A stretch of DNA of 46,148 nucleotides from IMG/VR virus record IMGVR_UViG_3300020595_000061, positions 1 to 46,148 of that record. One strand, 5' to 3'. The DNA is from a virus. Each line of letters begins with the position of its first letter. Positions within the stretch are counted from its first letter, which is position 1. Below, piece by piece: positions 1 to 7,807 of this stretch. Under the pieces are notes generated by a model. That model was given only the letters and a program-made list of their open reading frames with translations, was not told the DNA's origin and did not search any database. The translations under genes and the position numbers were made by a program.

Positions 1-309
1 GCTGATGGTACTAAGTATTGGTACCTAAACGGTAAACTACACAGAGAAGATGGTCCTGCTGAGGAGTGGGCTGATGGGGGTAAGTGTTGGTACCTAAACG
101 GTAAACTACACAGAGAAGGTGGGCCTGCTTGTGAGTGGGATGATGGGGATAAGTGTTGGTACCTAAACGGTAAACAACACAGAGAAGATGGGCCTGCTGT
201 TGAGGGCACGGGTTTTCCTACGCTTTGGTATCTAAACGGTAAGAAACTCAGAGAAGAAGAGTTCAATGAGCGTACAAATAAACCTTGCCTTAATAAGGCT
301 GTAACATGA
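1..309 (+). CDS. WYLNGK-HREDGPA repeat protein, 5' truncated by window edge
   Basis: The reading frame is open from base 1 and ends at TGA 307-309, giving 102 residues with no start in the window. It consists of 23-residue units of the form W-A-D-G-x-K-x-W-Y-L-N-G-K-L-H-R-E-D-G-P-A-x-E, four in number, with a divergent last unit and the tail EEEFNERTNKPC. The same units and tail occur in genes at the right edge (45384-46148), so this is most likely the 3' end of the gene cut off at 46148. Such Trp/Tyr/Gly repeats resemble MORN-like or YwqK-like repeats found in phages and giant viruses. Their function is unknown. It is followed at once by an overlapping small reading frame. Confidence 0.8.
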   Translation, partial: ADGTKYWYLNGKLHREDGPAEEWADGGKCWYLNGKLHREGGPACEWDDGDKCWYLNGKQHREDGPAVEGTGFPTLWYLNGKKLREEEFNERTNKPCLNKAVT

Positions 310-428
310 GGTGGTGGTTCCTTCAGTCTTTACCCCACACAACACACAGGGGGTACCCAAACATAGCGAAGTATCCAATAAAACAACCAAAAACTCCAAG
401 TAATAAAGGAATAAGGTCAAATGCTTAG
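306..428 (+). CDS. Possible 40-residue protein coupled to the repeat gene
   Basis: An ATG overlaps the stop of the preceding repeat gene (ATGA at 306-309) and opens a 40-codon frame ending at 428, eight bases into the next small gene. An AAGG lies about 8 bases upstream. The product is basic (starts MRWWFLQ) with no recognised domain. The overlap at both ends suggests translational coupling, as commonly seen in packed phage early regions, but the frame is short and could be chance. Confidence 0.3.
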   Translation: MRWWFLQSLPHTTHRGYPNIAKYPIKQPKTPSNKGIRSNA

Positions 429-555
429 CTTCCTATTGATAGCGTGTTTAATATTATTATGCTTCTTCGTGGCCACAGGGAGAGCCTGGGCCATACTAGG
501 CTGGATAGCAACGGGACTCGCCCTACCCATAGGGGCAATCCTCACAAACCTGTAG
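421..555 (+). CDS. Small two-helix membrane protein (44 aa)
   Basis: ATG 421 follows an AAGG/AAGGT Shine-Dalgarno region. The 44-residue product has two hydrophobic stretches, roughly residues 3-18 (LSFLLIACLILLCFF) and 22-42, joined by a short Gly-Arg-containing turn, so it probably inserts in the inner membrane as a hairpin. No family is recognised. Tiny membrane proteins of this kind are frequent in early regions of lytic phages, where some inhibit host functions or superinfection. Nothing here shows which applies. It is the last early gene before a strong hairpin and a T7-like promoter. Confidence 0.6.
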   Translation: MLSFLLIACLILLCFFVATGRAWAILGWIATGLALPIGAILTNL

Positions 556-588
556 TCTACATTACCCGTACCTAACTAGAAACCACAG

Positions 589-630
589 GGACACACTCAG
601 TTCACGCTGGGTGTGTCCACACTCTTTAAG
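589..630 (+). terminator. Strong hairpin followed by CTCTTTAA
   Basis: Bases 589-600 and 607-618 pair over 12 positions (one U-G wobble) around a 6-nt loop (601-606). They are followed by ACACTCTTTAAG. It lies between the last small early gene (ends 555) and the T7-like promoter at 666, so a terminator or processing site for the upstream transcript is likely. The trailing CTCTTTAA is shared with the hairpins at 695, 8131, 43582 and 44388. Confidence 0.5.
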
Positions 631-665
631 TAACCGACAAAACGCAGTACGCCCCCGTGACTAAC

Positions 666-685
666 TCGCTAGTCCCTATAGGGCA
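666..685 (+). promoter_or_regulatory. Candidate promoter for the phage T7-like RNA polymerase
   Basis: The 20-mer TCGCTAGTCCCTATAGGGCA matches two identical minus-strand copies (29488-29507 and 43459-43478) at 19 of 20 positions, while the flanks differ. The core CTATAGG equals the T7 promoter around its start site (TATAGG, start at the first G). It reads rightward into the gene at 745. Orientation agrees with the downstream transcription unit at all three copies. Confidence 0.65.
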
Positions 686-694
686 GTATAAGAT

Positions 695-720
695 GAGCCA
701 CACTTCGTGTGTCTCTTTAA
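695..720 (+). promoter_or_regulatory. Conserved 5-bp/3-nt hairpin with CTCTTTAA (copy 1)
   Basis: GAG-c-CACAC-TTC-GTGTG-t-CTC-TTTAA: a 5-bp stem (699-703 with 707-711) and 3-nt loop, extended past a C/T mismatch by GAG/CTC. Copies at 8131 and 43582 keep the structure with a compensating base-pair change. Hairpins of this geometry form the early promoters of phage N4's virion RNA polymerase. An RNA processing site is the alternative. The gene start follows at 745. Confidence 0.55.
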
Positions 721-744
721 TAGCATAATAACAGAGGGTTTCAC

Positions 745-1146
745 ATGACAATTAAAAAACTACACCCAAACAGCTTAGCTAACCTTCTACCTAAGTTCAC
801 ACCAGAGAATGCTAAAGCCGCACAACTGAAATCCGTAGAATCACGTAAGGCTAATAGGATAGCACGTGAGGCGCTTGCCTTGACCGCAGCCGAGCTCAAG
901 ATGGACGCTAATCAATTAATGTCAGTTAACAGCCTGACAGCCTTAGATGTGCTTAGGCTCTCTATGGTTAAGGCCCTGTCAAGGGATGATGTAGATACAG
1001 CAGTCGATATTGCTAAAGCACTAGCAGAGTTTGAGACACCCAAGCTAGGTCGTGTTGAACAAACCAACATCGAAGTTAAGGCAGAGGATATGTCGGATAA
1101 AGAAATCGAAGAGAAACTAACACTACTTATGGGGAGTAAGAAGTAA
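745..1146 (+). CDS. Putative DNA-binding protein, possible small terminase
   Basis: This 133-residue gene starts after GAGGG with good spacing. It opens with HPNSLANLLPKFTPENAK, resembling the N-terminal Asn-Leu-x-Pro-Phe-x-Pro pattern of many phage small-terminase or DNA-binding proteins. A basic stretch follows (residues 28-42, SVESRKANRIAREAL), then a long helical part and an acidic end. A small terminase binds packaging sites and guides the large subunit, but terL is far away on the other strand (41.4-43.0 kb), so the assignment is tentative. It ends in a TAATG overlap with the glutaredoxin gene and is the first gene after the promoter cluster at 666-720. Confidence 0.45.
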   Translation: MTIKKLHPNSLANLLPKFTPENAKAAQLKSVESRKANRIAREALALTAAELKMDANQLMSVNSLTALDVLRLSMVKALSRDDVDTAVDIAKALAEFETPKLGRVEQTNIEVKAEDMSDKEIEEKLTLLMGSKK

Positions 1147-1382
1147 TGCTATTCAAAGTATACGGGAAGAACAGTTGTAAGTACTGCACGTTAGCAATAG
1201 AGCACCTTGAGATGTTAGGTAAGGATTATGTTTATATGGTATTAGACGAAGACTACAATCTATCAGACTTCAAGAGTACCTTCCCTGGGGCTACTTCAGT
1301 CCCTCAGATAATGACAGTTAGTAATACTGAGGTGCACAACATAGGTGGTTACGATGAACTTAAAGAACTACTAAAAGGATAA
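1146..1382 (+). CDS. Glutaredoxin
   Basis: The 78-residue product is a single thioredoxin-fold domain of the usual glutaredoxin size. The redox pair is C11-K-Y-C14, the cis-proline loop is TSVPQ (residues 50-54), and the glutathione-side GGYDEL is at 67-72. In phages such proteins pass electrons to ribonucleotide reductase, and a class II reductase lies downstream at 5705. The start overlaps the preceding stop (TAATG), implying translational coupling. The following gene begins four bases after the stop. Confidence 0.9.
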   Translation: MLFKVYGKNSCKYCTLAIEHLEMLGKDYVYMVLDEDYNLSDFKSTFPGATSVPQIMTVSNTEVHNIGGYDELKELLKG

Positions 1383-1386
1383 CCGT

Positions 1387-1836
1387 ATGAGTATCAATGA
1401 CGCAACACCAGATCAATGGGATTCAGTGTCTTCAGCTACTGGAGTACCTACCAGTGCTTCTACAGAAGAGATGCTTAATAAGTACCAGACTATGGCTGAA
1501 GAGGAAGCAGAAGGGTTGTGGACTAAGGTTAAAAAGAGAAGTGGGGAAAGAGGGGGTTTCTTAGGCCCAGCACTAGGGCTTCGTGTACCAATACCAAGAA
1601 CCACACCCGAAGAACCAACCACTGAAGTAGATCCAGTGAACAACCCATCACACTACAACACTGGTGGTGTCGAGGCGATCCAAGCTATAGAAGCTAGTAT
1701 GCCCACTGAGGCATTCCAGGGGTACCTCAAAGGCAACTGCATGAAGTACATCTGGCGCATGTCGTATAAGGGGAAAGCCAAGGAGGACACCCTCAAGGCT
1801 CAGTGGTACCTCAACAGGCTAATAGAGACACTCTGA
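1387..1836 (+). CDS. DUF3310 protein, T7 gp1.7 nucleotide kinase-like
   Basis: The C-terminal half (about residues 82-149) has the DUF3310 signature: NNPSHY, then EAIQAIEASM, FQGYLKGNCMKYIWR and a final KAQWYLNRLI. T7 gp1.7 has the same pattern (KPSHY, IEAIEVIARSM, FKGYCFGNILKY) and has been reported to phosphorylate dTMP and dGMP, so a nucleotide-kinase role in dNTP supply is plausible here. The first 80 residues are low in recognisable motifs and may be a linker. An AAGGAT Shine-Dalgarno precedes the start, and the stop overlaps the HNH gene (TGATG). Confidence 0.7.
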   Translation: MSINDATPDQWDSVSSATGVPTSASTEEMLNKYQTMAEEEAEGLWTKVKKRSGERGGFLGPALGLRVPIPRTTPEEPTTEVDPVNNPSHYNTGGVEAIQAIEASMPTEAFQGYLKGNCMKYIWRMSYKGKAKEDTLKAQWYLNRLIETL

Positions 1837-2135
1837 TGGATAAGTCAAGCCACAAGTACAAGGCCCAGTACGATAGGAACTTCAGGAAGAAGAGATGGGG
1901 GATGATCTTTGAGTACTTTGGTGGTAAGAGGTGCCAAGACTGTGGTGTTGCATCGGAGTACCCCATCTATGATCTACATCACAGAGATGCTTCAACTAAA
2001 GACTTCTCTATTGGTTCACTAATACGTAGAAGGTGGACAGTGTTAGTGCTCGAGGTAGCTAAGTGTGACCTCCTGTGCTCTAACTGTCACAGAATTAGAC
2101 ATGATATAGAAAGAAAACAACAACGAGAGTTATAA
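1836..2135 (+). CDS. HNH endonuclease
   Basis: Starting at ATG 1836 gives 99 residues coupled to the preceding stop. Zinc-knuckle pairs C33-x-x-C36 and C81-x-x-C84 flank the core Y45-D-L-H-H49, with H85 and H89 after the second pair, the arrangement of small phage HNH nucleases. The protein is strongly basic at both ends, as expected for DNA binding. HNH genes between replication genes may be homing endonucleases or take part in packaging or host DNA breakdown; the sequence does not decide. A longer start at 1803 would overlap the upstream gene and lacks a better ribosome site. Confidence 0.85.
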   Translation: MDKSSHKYKAQYDRNFRKKRWGMIFEYFGGKRCQDCGVASEYPIYDLHHRDASTKDFSIGSLIRRRWTVLVLEVAKCDLLCSNCHRIRHDIERKQQREL

Positions 2136-2184
2136 AAGTGAACTAAACCTAACCCAATCCCGGGCGGCACCCAAAGGAACTAAC

Positions 2185-4020
2185 ATGAAACTAGTATTTG
2201 ATATAGAAAGTAACGGACTACTCGAGGAGATCACAACCATCTGGTGTATCGTCTGTCAAAACGTAGAGACTAAGGAAATCATCTCCTTCTCGGATCACGA
2301 CAGTACATTACGCAGTATCCAAGAGGGCCTTAATTACCTTGAGGCCGCTGATGTCCTAATAGGTCACAACATAATCGGCTATGATATACCTGCAATAAAG
2401 ATAGTCACAGGTCTTGATCTCTTAGATAAGAAATGTTACGACACCTTTGTCATGTCTCAAACGCTACGTTACAAACGTAACCACCTACACGGTCTGAAGG
2501 GGTGGGGTCAGAAACTAGGAGACAGTAAATTAGATTATAGTGATTGGACTCAATACACACCAGAGATGTTAACTTACTGTATTCAAGATGTAGAGCTGAA
2601 CACGAAGGTATACGAAGAGTTAATGAAGGAGTTTAAACAGCTTCACTCAAAGTTTCCCTTGATTACTAAGGGTCTTAAAGTTGAGCATGATGTCTTCAAG
2701 TTCAACACAATGGTCAGGGAGCAGGGTTGGAACTTCGACAGTGAGAAGGGTAAGGTTAGTCTAGCGGCTATGAATGCAAGGGCTGAAGAGATAAAGGGAT
2801 CTATTGAACCACACCTGGGGACACACACAGTGTTTATTGATAAAGAACCTAAGACCGCTAAGTTCAAGAAGAACGGAGAGTACACCGCAGTGACTGTACG
2901 TCTACTCTCAGAACACCTAGGGAGAGAAGTACTACCCACAGACACACACGTTATGCCTGCGGGGGCAACCTTTCAACGTAGTAAGTCAATTAAGACTAAG
3001 TTAGGTCAGACAGAGCTAGTCAAGGAGTGGTTACTAAACAGTAAAGGTTGGAAGCCCGATGAGTACACCCGCAAGAAGACCGCTTATGGTTGGTCTAACG
3101 GTGGTCCTAAGTTCACAGAGACTTCCCTAAGTAAACTAGGAGAAGTCGGTGTGATGATAGGTGAATACTACACACTACGTAATCGTATCAGTGTCATGGA
3201 TAGTTGGTTTGAGAAGTTAAACAATGGTCGTATCCACGGTAATATGTGGACTATCGGTACTCCTTCTTTCAGGGCGAGACATGAGATCATCGTTAATCTA
3301 CCGGGCATCCATGCATCCTGGGGTCGTGAGCTACGTGAGTGCTTCGCTGCTGATGATGGTGACCTGATTGTAGGTGCAGACTCAAGTGGTAACCAACTAC
3401 GTGGCCTTTGTCACTATGTGGGGAACGAAGAGTTCACTGAGGAAGTTATATTTGGTGACCAACACCAACGTAATGCAGATGCATTGGGGTGCTCTCGTCC
3501 AGTGGCTAAGTCTTTCCTGTATGCCTACTTGTTTGGTGCAGGTGATTCTAAGTTAGGTCAAGTGTTGAGTGGCAAGAGTAACTCTGCGGTTGGTAAGAAG
3601 GCTCGTGCTGACTTCGCTAGTGCTATTCAAGGTCTAGTTCAGATCAAGAGGCAAGTTGAAGGTGAGTGGAACCGTAAGCAGAATACGCAAGGGAACGGTT
3701 GGATACATGGGCTAGACGGTAGACCTGTGTTCATCAGCTCTGAGCATCAGTGCCTCAACTACTTACTGCAATCAGCTGAGGGTATTACTTGTAAAGCAGC
3801 TGTGTCATATCAAATGCAAAAGATCAAGGAAGAAGGACTAAGGGCTAAACCCCGTATCTTCTACCACGATGAGTCTGCTTGGTCTGTACACCCTGATGAT
3901 GCTGAGCGTGTTGGTCAGATACTAAAGGATAGTTTCAAAGAAGCACCTAAATGGTTTGGTGTAGAATGCATGGATGGTGGTGATGCAATGATCGGCACTT
4001 CCTATGCAGATGTTCACTAG
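2185..4020 (+). CDS. DNA polymerase, family A, with 3'-5' exonuclease (T7 gp5-like)
   Basis: 611 residues (T7 gp5 has 704). The N-terminal proofreading domain has Exo I DIESNG (residues 6-11), Exo II IGHNIIGYDIP and Exo III QDVELNTKVY. The polymerase domain has motif A around D399 (GADSSGNQLR), motif B with K442 and Y446 (AKSFLYAYLFGAG), and motif C H561-D562-E563. The Tyr in motif B is the T7-type residue. It replicates the phage genome together with the primase-helicase at 8330. A possible thioredoxin-type processivity partner is not visible. AAGGA precedes the ATG. The shorter length comes mainly from the middle of the protein. Confidence 0.95.
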   Translation: MKLVFDIESNGLLEEITTIWCIVCQNVETKEIISFSDHDSTLRSIQEGLNYLEAADVLIGHNIIGYDIPAIKIVTGLDLLDKKCYDTFVMSQTLRYKRNHLHGLKGWGQKLGDSKLDYSDWTQYTPEMLTYCIQDVELNTKVYEELMKEFKQLHSKFPLITKGLKVEHDVFKFNTMVREQGWNFDSEKGKVSLAAMNARAEEIKGSIEPHLGTHTVFIDKEPKTAKFKKNGEYTAVTVRLLSEHLGREVLPTDTHVMPAGATFQRSKSIKTKLGQTELVKEWLLNSKGWKPDEYTRKKTAYGWSNGGPKFTETSLSKLGEVGVMIGEYYTLRNRISVMDSWFEKLNNGRIHGNMWTIGTPSFRARHEIIVNLPGIHASWGRELRECFAADDGDLIVGADSSGNQLRGLCHYVGNEEFTEEVIFGDQHQRNADALGCSRPVAKSFLYAYLFGAGDSKLGQVLSGKSNSAVGKKARADFASAIQGLVQIKRQVEGEWNRKQNTQGNGWIHGLDGRPVFISSEHQCLNYLLQSAEGITCKAAVSYQMQKIKEEGLRAKPRIFYHDESAWSVHPDDAERVGQILKDSFKEAPKWFGVECMDGGDAMIGTSYADVH

Positions 4021-4028
4021 AGGGCTAA

Positions 4029-4955
4029 ATGATGGACAAGAAGATACAAATATTAATTGATGCTGATTCAATATACTTTAGGATAGCGATGGCTACCCAG
4101 AAAGAAAAAGATATGCGAGTAAACATACGTAAGACACTGCTGGGCATCGAGAACACTTGTACTATCTTTGACCCAGGGGATATGAGGATAGCCGTTAAGG
4201 GACATGGGAACTTCCGCACGTCAATCGCTGACAGCTATAAGGGTAACCGTAAGCGTGAGTTAGAACCCGGTGAGAAGAAAGCCTTGAAGTATGGTCATCA
4301 GCACTTGATTGATAAGTATGATGCTATTATGGCCCACGACATGGAGGCTGATGATTTGGTCTCCATTTGGGCCTGGGAGTGTATTCAGAGTAACCAACCT
4401 TACGTCATTGTGCATATAGATAAAGACCTAAACATGATCCCCGGTAATCATTATAACTTCGTAAAGAAAGAAGAGTACTACGTGGACTTTGAGAAAGGTC
4501 ACTATAACTTTATGATGCAGATGCTAGTTGGTGATGCTACAGACAACATCCCTGGTATCAAAGGAATAGGTCCAAAGAAAGCTGAGAAGTTACTACTTAA
4601 CTGTCCCTTCGACAGGCGTTGGCAAACTGTAAGTAACTGCTGGTCAGATAAGAAACAAATGCTTATCTCCGCTAGATTACTATGGATGGCTACAACCTTC
4701 GAGGAAGCTGAGAGTAACAACATGTTGATGCTAGATTACATAGAGGCTAAGTCAGTAGGAGACTTCTGGGCACGAGGCATACCACTGGAGGTTGAAGATG
4801 AAGAACATACACAGAGTGAAACCCCTGAGTGCGAACAAGATGTTTGCGAAGAGGGGGAGGGTGACTTACAAGACAGCAGCCTACAAGAAGTACCAGTGGT
4901 CAATCAGGTGCGAGATGGTGGGGGAGGTGTGGACATTCGGAACAAATCAAGTTGA
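4029..4955 (+). CDS. 5'-3' exonuclease / flap endonuclease (T7 gp6-like)
   Basis: 308 residues, close to T7 gp6. Metal-binding acidic residues appear in the expected order: D11-A-D13, E106-A-D-D109, D131-K-D133 and G168-D-A-T-D-N173, followed by the helix-hairpin-helix GIKGIGPKKAEKLL (from about 177). It removes RNA primers and degrades DNA 5' ends. The last 55 residues are acidic and low in complexity and are encoded in the stretch that also encodes the start of the RusA gene in another frame (158-nt overlap from 4798). A second ATG at 4032 is an equal start candidate. Confidence 0.9.
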   Translation: MMDKKIQILIDADSIYFRIAMATQKEKDMRVNIRKTLLGIENTCTIFDPGDMRIAVKGHGNFRTSIADSYKGNRKRELEPGEKKALKYGHQHLIDKYDAIMAHDMEADDLVSIWAWECIQSNQPYVIVHIDKDLNMIPGNHYNFVKKEEYYVDFEKGHYNFMMQMLVGDATDNIPGIKGIGPKKAEKLLLNCPFDRRWQTVSNCWSDKKQMLISARLLWMATTFEEAESNNMLMLDYIEAKSVGDFWARGIPLEVEDEEHTQSETPECEQDVCEEGEGDLQDSSLQEVPVVNQVRDGGGGVDIRNKSS

Positions 4956-5154
4956 GTTCACTGTAGAGGGAGGTCTTTCTAACAGGGGTGCTGATCTTGA
5001 TAATATAATAAAACCCCTCTTGGATACCTACCAAGGTATCTTTGAGGAGTTCAATGACAACAAAGTGTACCACATAGAACTCACTAAGAAGATCGTTAAG
5101 AAAGGTGAAGAATATATCAGCGTACATATCACTAAAGCAGAGAAGAATATATGA
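4798..5154 (+). CDS. RusA-like Holliday junction resolvase
   Basis: The ATG at 4798 is preceded by GGAGG with 6-base spacing, giving 118 residues. The N-terminal PLSANKMFAKRGRVTYKT and the acidic cluster ADLDNIIKPLLD with a later NDNK match the RusA family, in which Asp residues bind metal and cut four-way junctions. It probably resolves branched replication intermediates before packaging. The N terminus lies inside the exonuclease gene in another frame, and the family motifs begin within that overlap, so the overlap is real for this gene. Its stop overlaps the next start (ATGA). Confidence 0.85.
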   Translation: MKNIHRVKPLSANKMFAKRGRVTYKTAAYKKYQWSIRCEMVGEVWTFGTNQVEFTVEGGLSNRGADLDNIIKPLLDTYQGIFEEFNDNKVYHIELTKKIVKKGEEYISVHITKAEKNI

Positions 5155-5567
5155 GTGAGGTAAAGAACCAAGGGGAACGTAGAGAGCGTGAAACACATGG
5201 TAGTGTGATGAGAACACCTGATGGTACAGTCCTCTACTCTTCCCACCGACACGACTACAGTGAGCGTCGAGATGCTATAACTGGCAATATCTACATGCTA
5301 GATGGGGGTCCTGACTACACAAGGTGTTCTGCTAATGGTGATGAAGAGTTCCTATCTGTTATGTCAAGTGCAGATCATGTGTCCATAAGACATGCAGTCA
5401 CATGGTCTACCCTGGGGAAGAGTGGCAAGCTACCTTACAAGTGTATCCCAATTGCCAGTATGGACACAGAGCACCTGCAAGCTTGTATGGAGACCCAAGC
5501 GTCAACCATGTCTCAGCTACATTATAAAGTAATGCAGAATGAATTGGAGTATCGAGATGGAAATTAA
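5151..5567 (+). CDS. Conserved phage protein of unknown function
   Basis: 138 residues beginning at an ATGA overlap with the RusA gene. The central part has HRHDYSERRDAITGNIYMLDGG and DYTRCSANGDEE, a pattern seen in uncharacterised proteins of T7-like phages near replication genes. There is no signal peptide, membrane segment or recognised catalytic motif. The position between recombination and nucleotide-metabolism genes suggests an early role. Function unknown. Confidence 0.75.
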   Translation: MSEVKNQGERRERETHGSVMRTPDGTVLYSSHRHDYSERRDAITGNIYMLDGGPDYTRCSANGDEEFLSVMSSADHVSIRHAVTWSTLGKSGKLPYKCIPIASMDTEHLQACMETQASTMSQLHYKVMQNELEYRDGN

Positions 5568-5616
5568 GATGCACACACTAATAGAGAATATAGTTAGAAC
5601 AAGAGGAGATAGATAG
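5557..5616 (+). CDS. Possible 19-codon coupled leader frame
   Basis: ATG 5557 lies 7 bases after GGAG (5546-5549) inside the end of the previous gene and opens 19 codons ending in TAG 5614-5616. That stop shares its G with the GTG start of the next small frame (TAGTG). The good ribosome site and the overlap chain support translation, but the length gives no coding evidence. Confidence 0.22.
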   Translation: MEIKMHTLIENIVRTRGDR

Positions 5617-5705
5617 TGAGGTTTAGTGTACAAACACTATTACGATACATAGTTAAACCAAGTATATCAATAAAACCCACAGTACAAACAAAGGATATAA
5701 CATAA
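5616..5705 (+). CDS. Possible 29-codon frame coupled to ribonucleotide reductase
   Basis: GTG 5616 follows GGAG (5605-5608) at 7 bases. The 29-codon frame ends in TAA 5703-5705, overlapping the ATG of the reductase gene (TAATG). The product begins MRFSVQTLLRYIV and has no known family. The exact overlap with the reductase start suggests a leader frame that couples translation, although the reductase also has an AAGGAT of its own. Confidence 0.33.
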   Translation: MRFSVQTLLRYIVKPSISIKPTVQTKDIT

Positions 5706-7591
5706 TGGAGCAGTATCAACAATTCATCCACAAGAGCCGCTATGCACGTTGGATCCCTGAAGCTAAGCGTAGAGAAACATGGGTAGAGACAGTTAACCGT
5801 TACGTTGGTTTCTGGGAAGCACGAGGACAACTGGATAAAGAAACCAGTGCAAAGATGTTTGATGCCATCCATGACCTGAGGGTGATGCCTTCAATGCGTT
5901 GCATGATGACAGCAGGGACTGCCTTAGATAAGGATAATGTAGCTGGTTTCAACTGTAGTTACCTACACATTGATTCACCCCGTAGCTTTGATGAGTTGAT
6001 GTATGTACTCATGTGTGGTACAGGTGTGGGCTTCAGTGTTGAACGTAACTTTATCAACAAACTACCCATCGTATCCGAAGAGTTCCACCCTACGGACACT
6101 GTGATTGTTGTAGCGGATAGTAAGATTGGTTGGGCATCATCATTCCGTGAGCTGATTGCCATGCTTTATGCTGGTAAGATCCCTAAGTGGGATGTAAGCA
6201 AAGTCCGTGGTGCTGGTGAACGCCTTAAGACATTCGGAGGTCGTGCATCAGGCCCTGACCCACTGGTGGATCTCTTCAACTTCTGTGTGCAACTCTTCCA
6301 GAAAGCTAAGGGACGTAAGTTGTCAAGCATTGAGTGTCATGATGTGTGCTGTAAGATTGCTGATATCGTAGTAGTTGGCGGTGTACGTAGGTCTGCACTG
6401 ATAAGCCTCTCTAACCTCTCAGATCAACGTATGTCCAAGGCTAAGTCAGGGCAGTGGGGGTTAAGTGAGGGTCAACGGAGGTTAGCTAACAACAGCGTAG
6501 CGTACACTGAGAAGCCAGACTTCGAGGCATACCTCAATGAGATGAAGAACATGTACGAGTCTAAAGCTGGTGAGCGTGGTATCTTCAGTCGTGTTGCAGC
6601 TCAGAAGATTGCCGCACGTAATGGTCGGAGAGATGCTACATACGAGTTCGGTACCAACCCATGTAGTGAAATTATACTACGTAGTAATCAGTTCTGTAAC
6701 CTTTCAGAAGTAGTGGTGCGTGCAGGGGATACCCTCGAGGATCTTAAAGAAAAGATAGAGATGGCTGCAATCATTGGGACACTCCAAGCTACATTGACTG
6801 ACTTCCGTTACCTACGTAAGTGTTGGAAAACTAATACAGAAGAAGAAGCGTTACTTGGTGTGAGCCTAACAGGTATTATGGATCATTCAGTACTTAGTGC
6901 AAGGGGTGGTGTGGATGGTGAACTACAAAAGTGGCTTGAAACAATGCGAGACACTGCTGTTGAAGTTAACAAGAAGTGGGCTGCAAAGCTTGGTATCAAG
7001 CAGTCTGCTGCTGTTACAGCTGTTAAGCCAAGTGGTACTGTCTCTCAGCTTGTTGACTCTGCTTCTGGCATTCACCCTCGCTTTTCTAAGCACTACATTC
7101 GTCGTGTACGTTCAGACAAGAAAGACCCACTGGCAGCTTTCATGCAAGAGAAGGGATTCCCAGTAGAGCAAGACAACTCTAGTGAGTCAACACTGATCTT
7201 CAACTTCCCCATAAAGGCCCCCGAGGATAGCGTGACTGTCAAGGAAGTGGGTGCAATGGCCCAACTTGAACAATGGAAAGCCTACCAGAACTTCTATTGT
7301 GAACACAAGCCAAGCATCACTGTCTACTACACAGATGATGAGTTCCTACAGGTATGCCAATGGGTCTGGGATAACTTCGATATGTGCTCAGGGATCTCAC
7401 TGCTGCCCGTTAGCGACCATGTGTACCAACAGGCACCCTATGAGGATATAACCCCTGAGAAGCACACCGAGTTGCTCAAGACTATGCCTACGGATATCGA
7501 CTGGGCTGACCTGGGTGACTTCGAGATGGAAGACAACACTACAGGTTCCCAGGAGTTAGCCTGTGTTGGGGGTGCATGTGAAATTGTCTAG
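5705..7591 (+). CDS. nrdJ: Adenosylcobalamin-dependent (class II) ribonucleotide reductase
   Basis: 628 residues of the monomeric class II type. The N-terminal redox cysteine is C84 (GFNCSY). The catalytic loop is N318-P-C320-S-E322, matching the NPCxE thiyl-radical site. The C-terminal shuttle pair is C620-V-G-G-A-C625 with the family spacing. It reduces ribonucleotides to deoxyribonucleotides without oxygen or a small subunit, but needs host cobalamin. It is shorter than the Lactobacillus enzyme (739). Phage class II reductases with ThyX are typical of marine podoviruses. The upstream glutaredoxin may recycle its cysteines. Confidence 0.93.
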   Translation: MEQYQQFIHKSRYARWIPEAKRRETWVETVNRYVGFWEARGQLDKETSAKMFDAIHDLRVMPSMRCMMTAGTALDKDNVAGFNCSYLHIDSPRSFDELMYVLMCGTGVGFSVERNFINKLPIVSEEFHPTDTVIVVADSKIGWASSFRELIAMLYAGKIPKWDVSKVRGAGERLKTFGGRASGPDPLVDLFNFCVQLFQKAKGRKLSSIECHDVCCKIADIVVVGGVRRSALISLSNLSDQRMSKAKSGQWGLSEGQRRLANNSVAYTEKPDFEAYLNEMKNMYESKAGERGIFSRVAAQKIAARNGRRDATYEFGTNPCSEIILRSNQFCNLSEVVVRAGDTLEDLKEKIEMAAIIGTLQATLTDFRYLRKCWKTNTEEEALLGVSLTGIMDHSVLSARGGVDGELQKWLETMRDTAVEVNKKWAAKLGIKQSAAVTAVKPSGTVSQLVDSASGIHPRFSKHYIRRVRSDKKDPLAAFMQEKGFPVEQDNSSESTLIFNFPIKAPEDSVTVKEVGAMAQLEQWKAYQNFYCEHKPSITVYYTDDEFLQVCQWVWDNFDMCSGISLLPVSDHVYQQAPYEDITPEKHTELLKTMPTDIDWADLGDFEMEDNTTGSQELACVGGACEIV

Positions 7592-7592
7592 T

Positions 7593-7751
7593 ATGGTTGA
7601 TGGGATGAAGACCATTGTTTATGGTCCCGTGATGAAGGCAATGTCTGATGTTGTTGATGGCAGGTTGAAGCTATCGCAAGCCTGCCAGAAACACAGCGTA
7701 ACTAAAGAAGAGATACTAGAGTTAATCTCTAAGTTCTCACACGAAGAGTAA
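7593..7751 (+). CDS. Small protein with HTH-like C terminus
   Basis: 52 residues starting two bases after the reductase stop. There is no clear ribosome site, so re-initiation after the reductase is likely. An internal ATG at 7605 is the alternative start. The C-terminal half, KLSQACQKHSVTKEEILELI, resembles a short helix-turn-helix, but too little is present to call a DNA-binding family. Function unknown. Confidence 0.5.
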   Translation: MVDGMKTIVYGPVMKAMSDVVDGRLKLSQACQKHSVTKEEILELISKFSHEE

Positions 7752-7757
7752 ACTAAC

Positions 7758-7788
7758 GTAACCCCATGGGTGCTCCTGTGGGGTTTAC
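7758..7788 (+). terminator. Intergenic hairpin before the MazG-like gene
   Basis: GTAACCCCA (7758-7766) pairs with TGGGGTTTAC (7779-7788) with one bulged T, around a 12-nt loop, followed by ATTATTAAAGG. It could attenuate transcription or protect mRNA ends. The downstream T-tract is weak, so read-through into the MazG-like gene is expected. Confidence 0.4.
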
Positions 7789-7807
7789 ATTATTAAAGGA
7801 AATACTT

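Noticed and set aside
7766-7807. Upstream start for the MazG-like gene
   Set aside because: The ATG lies in the loop side of a hairpin without ribosome site; ATG 7808 has AAAGGA and matches the family N terminus.
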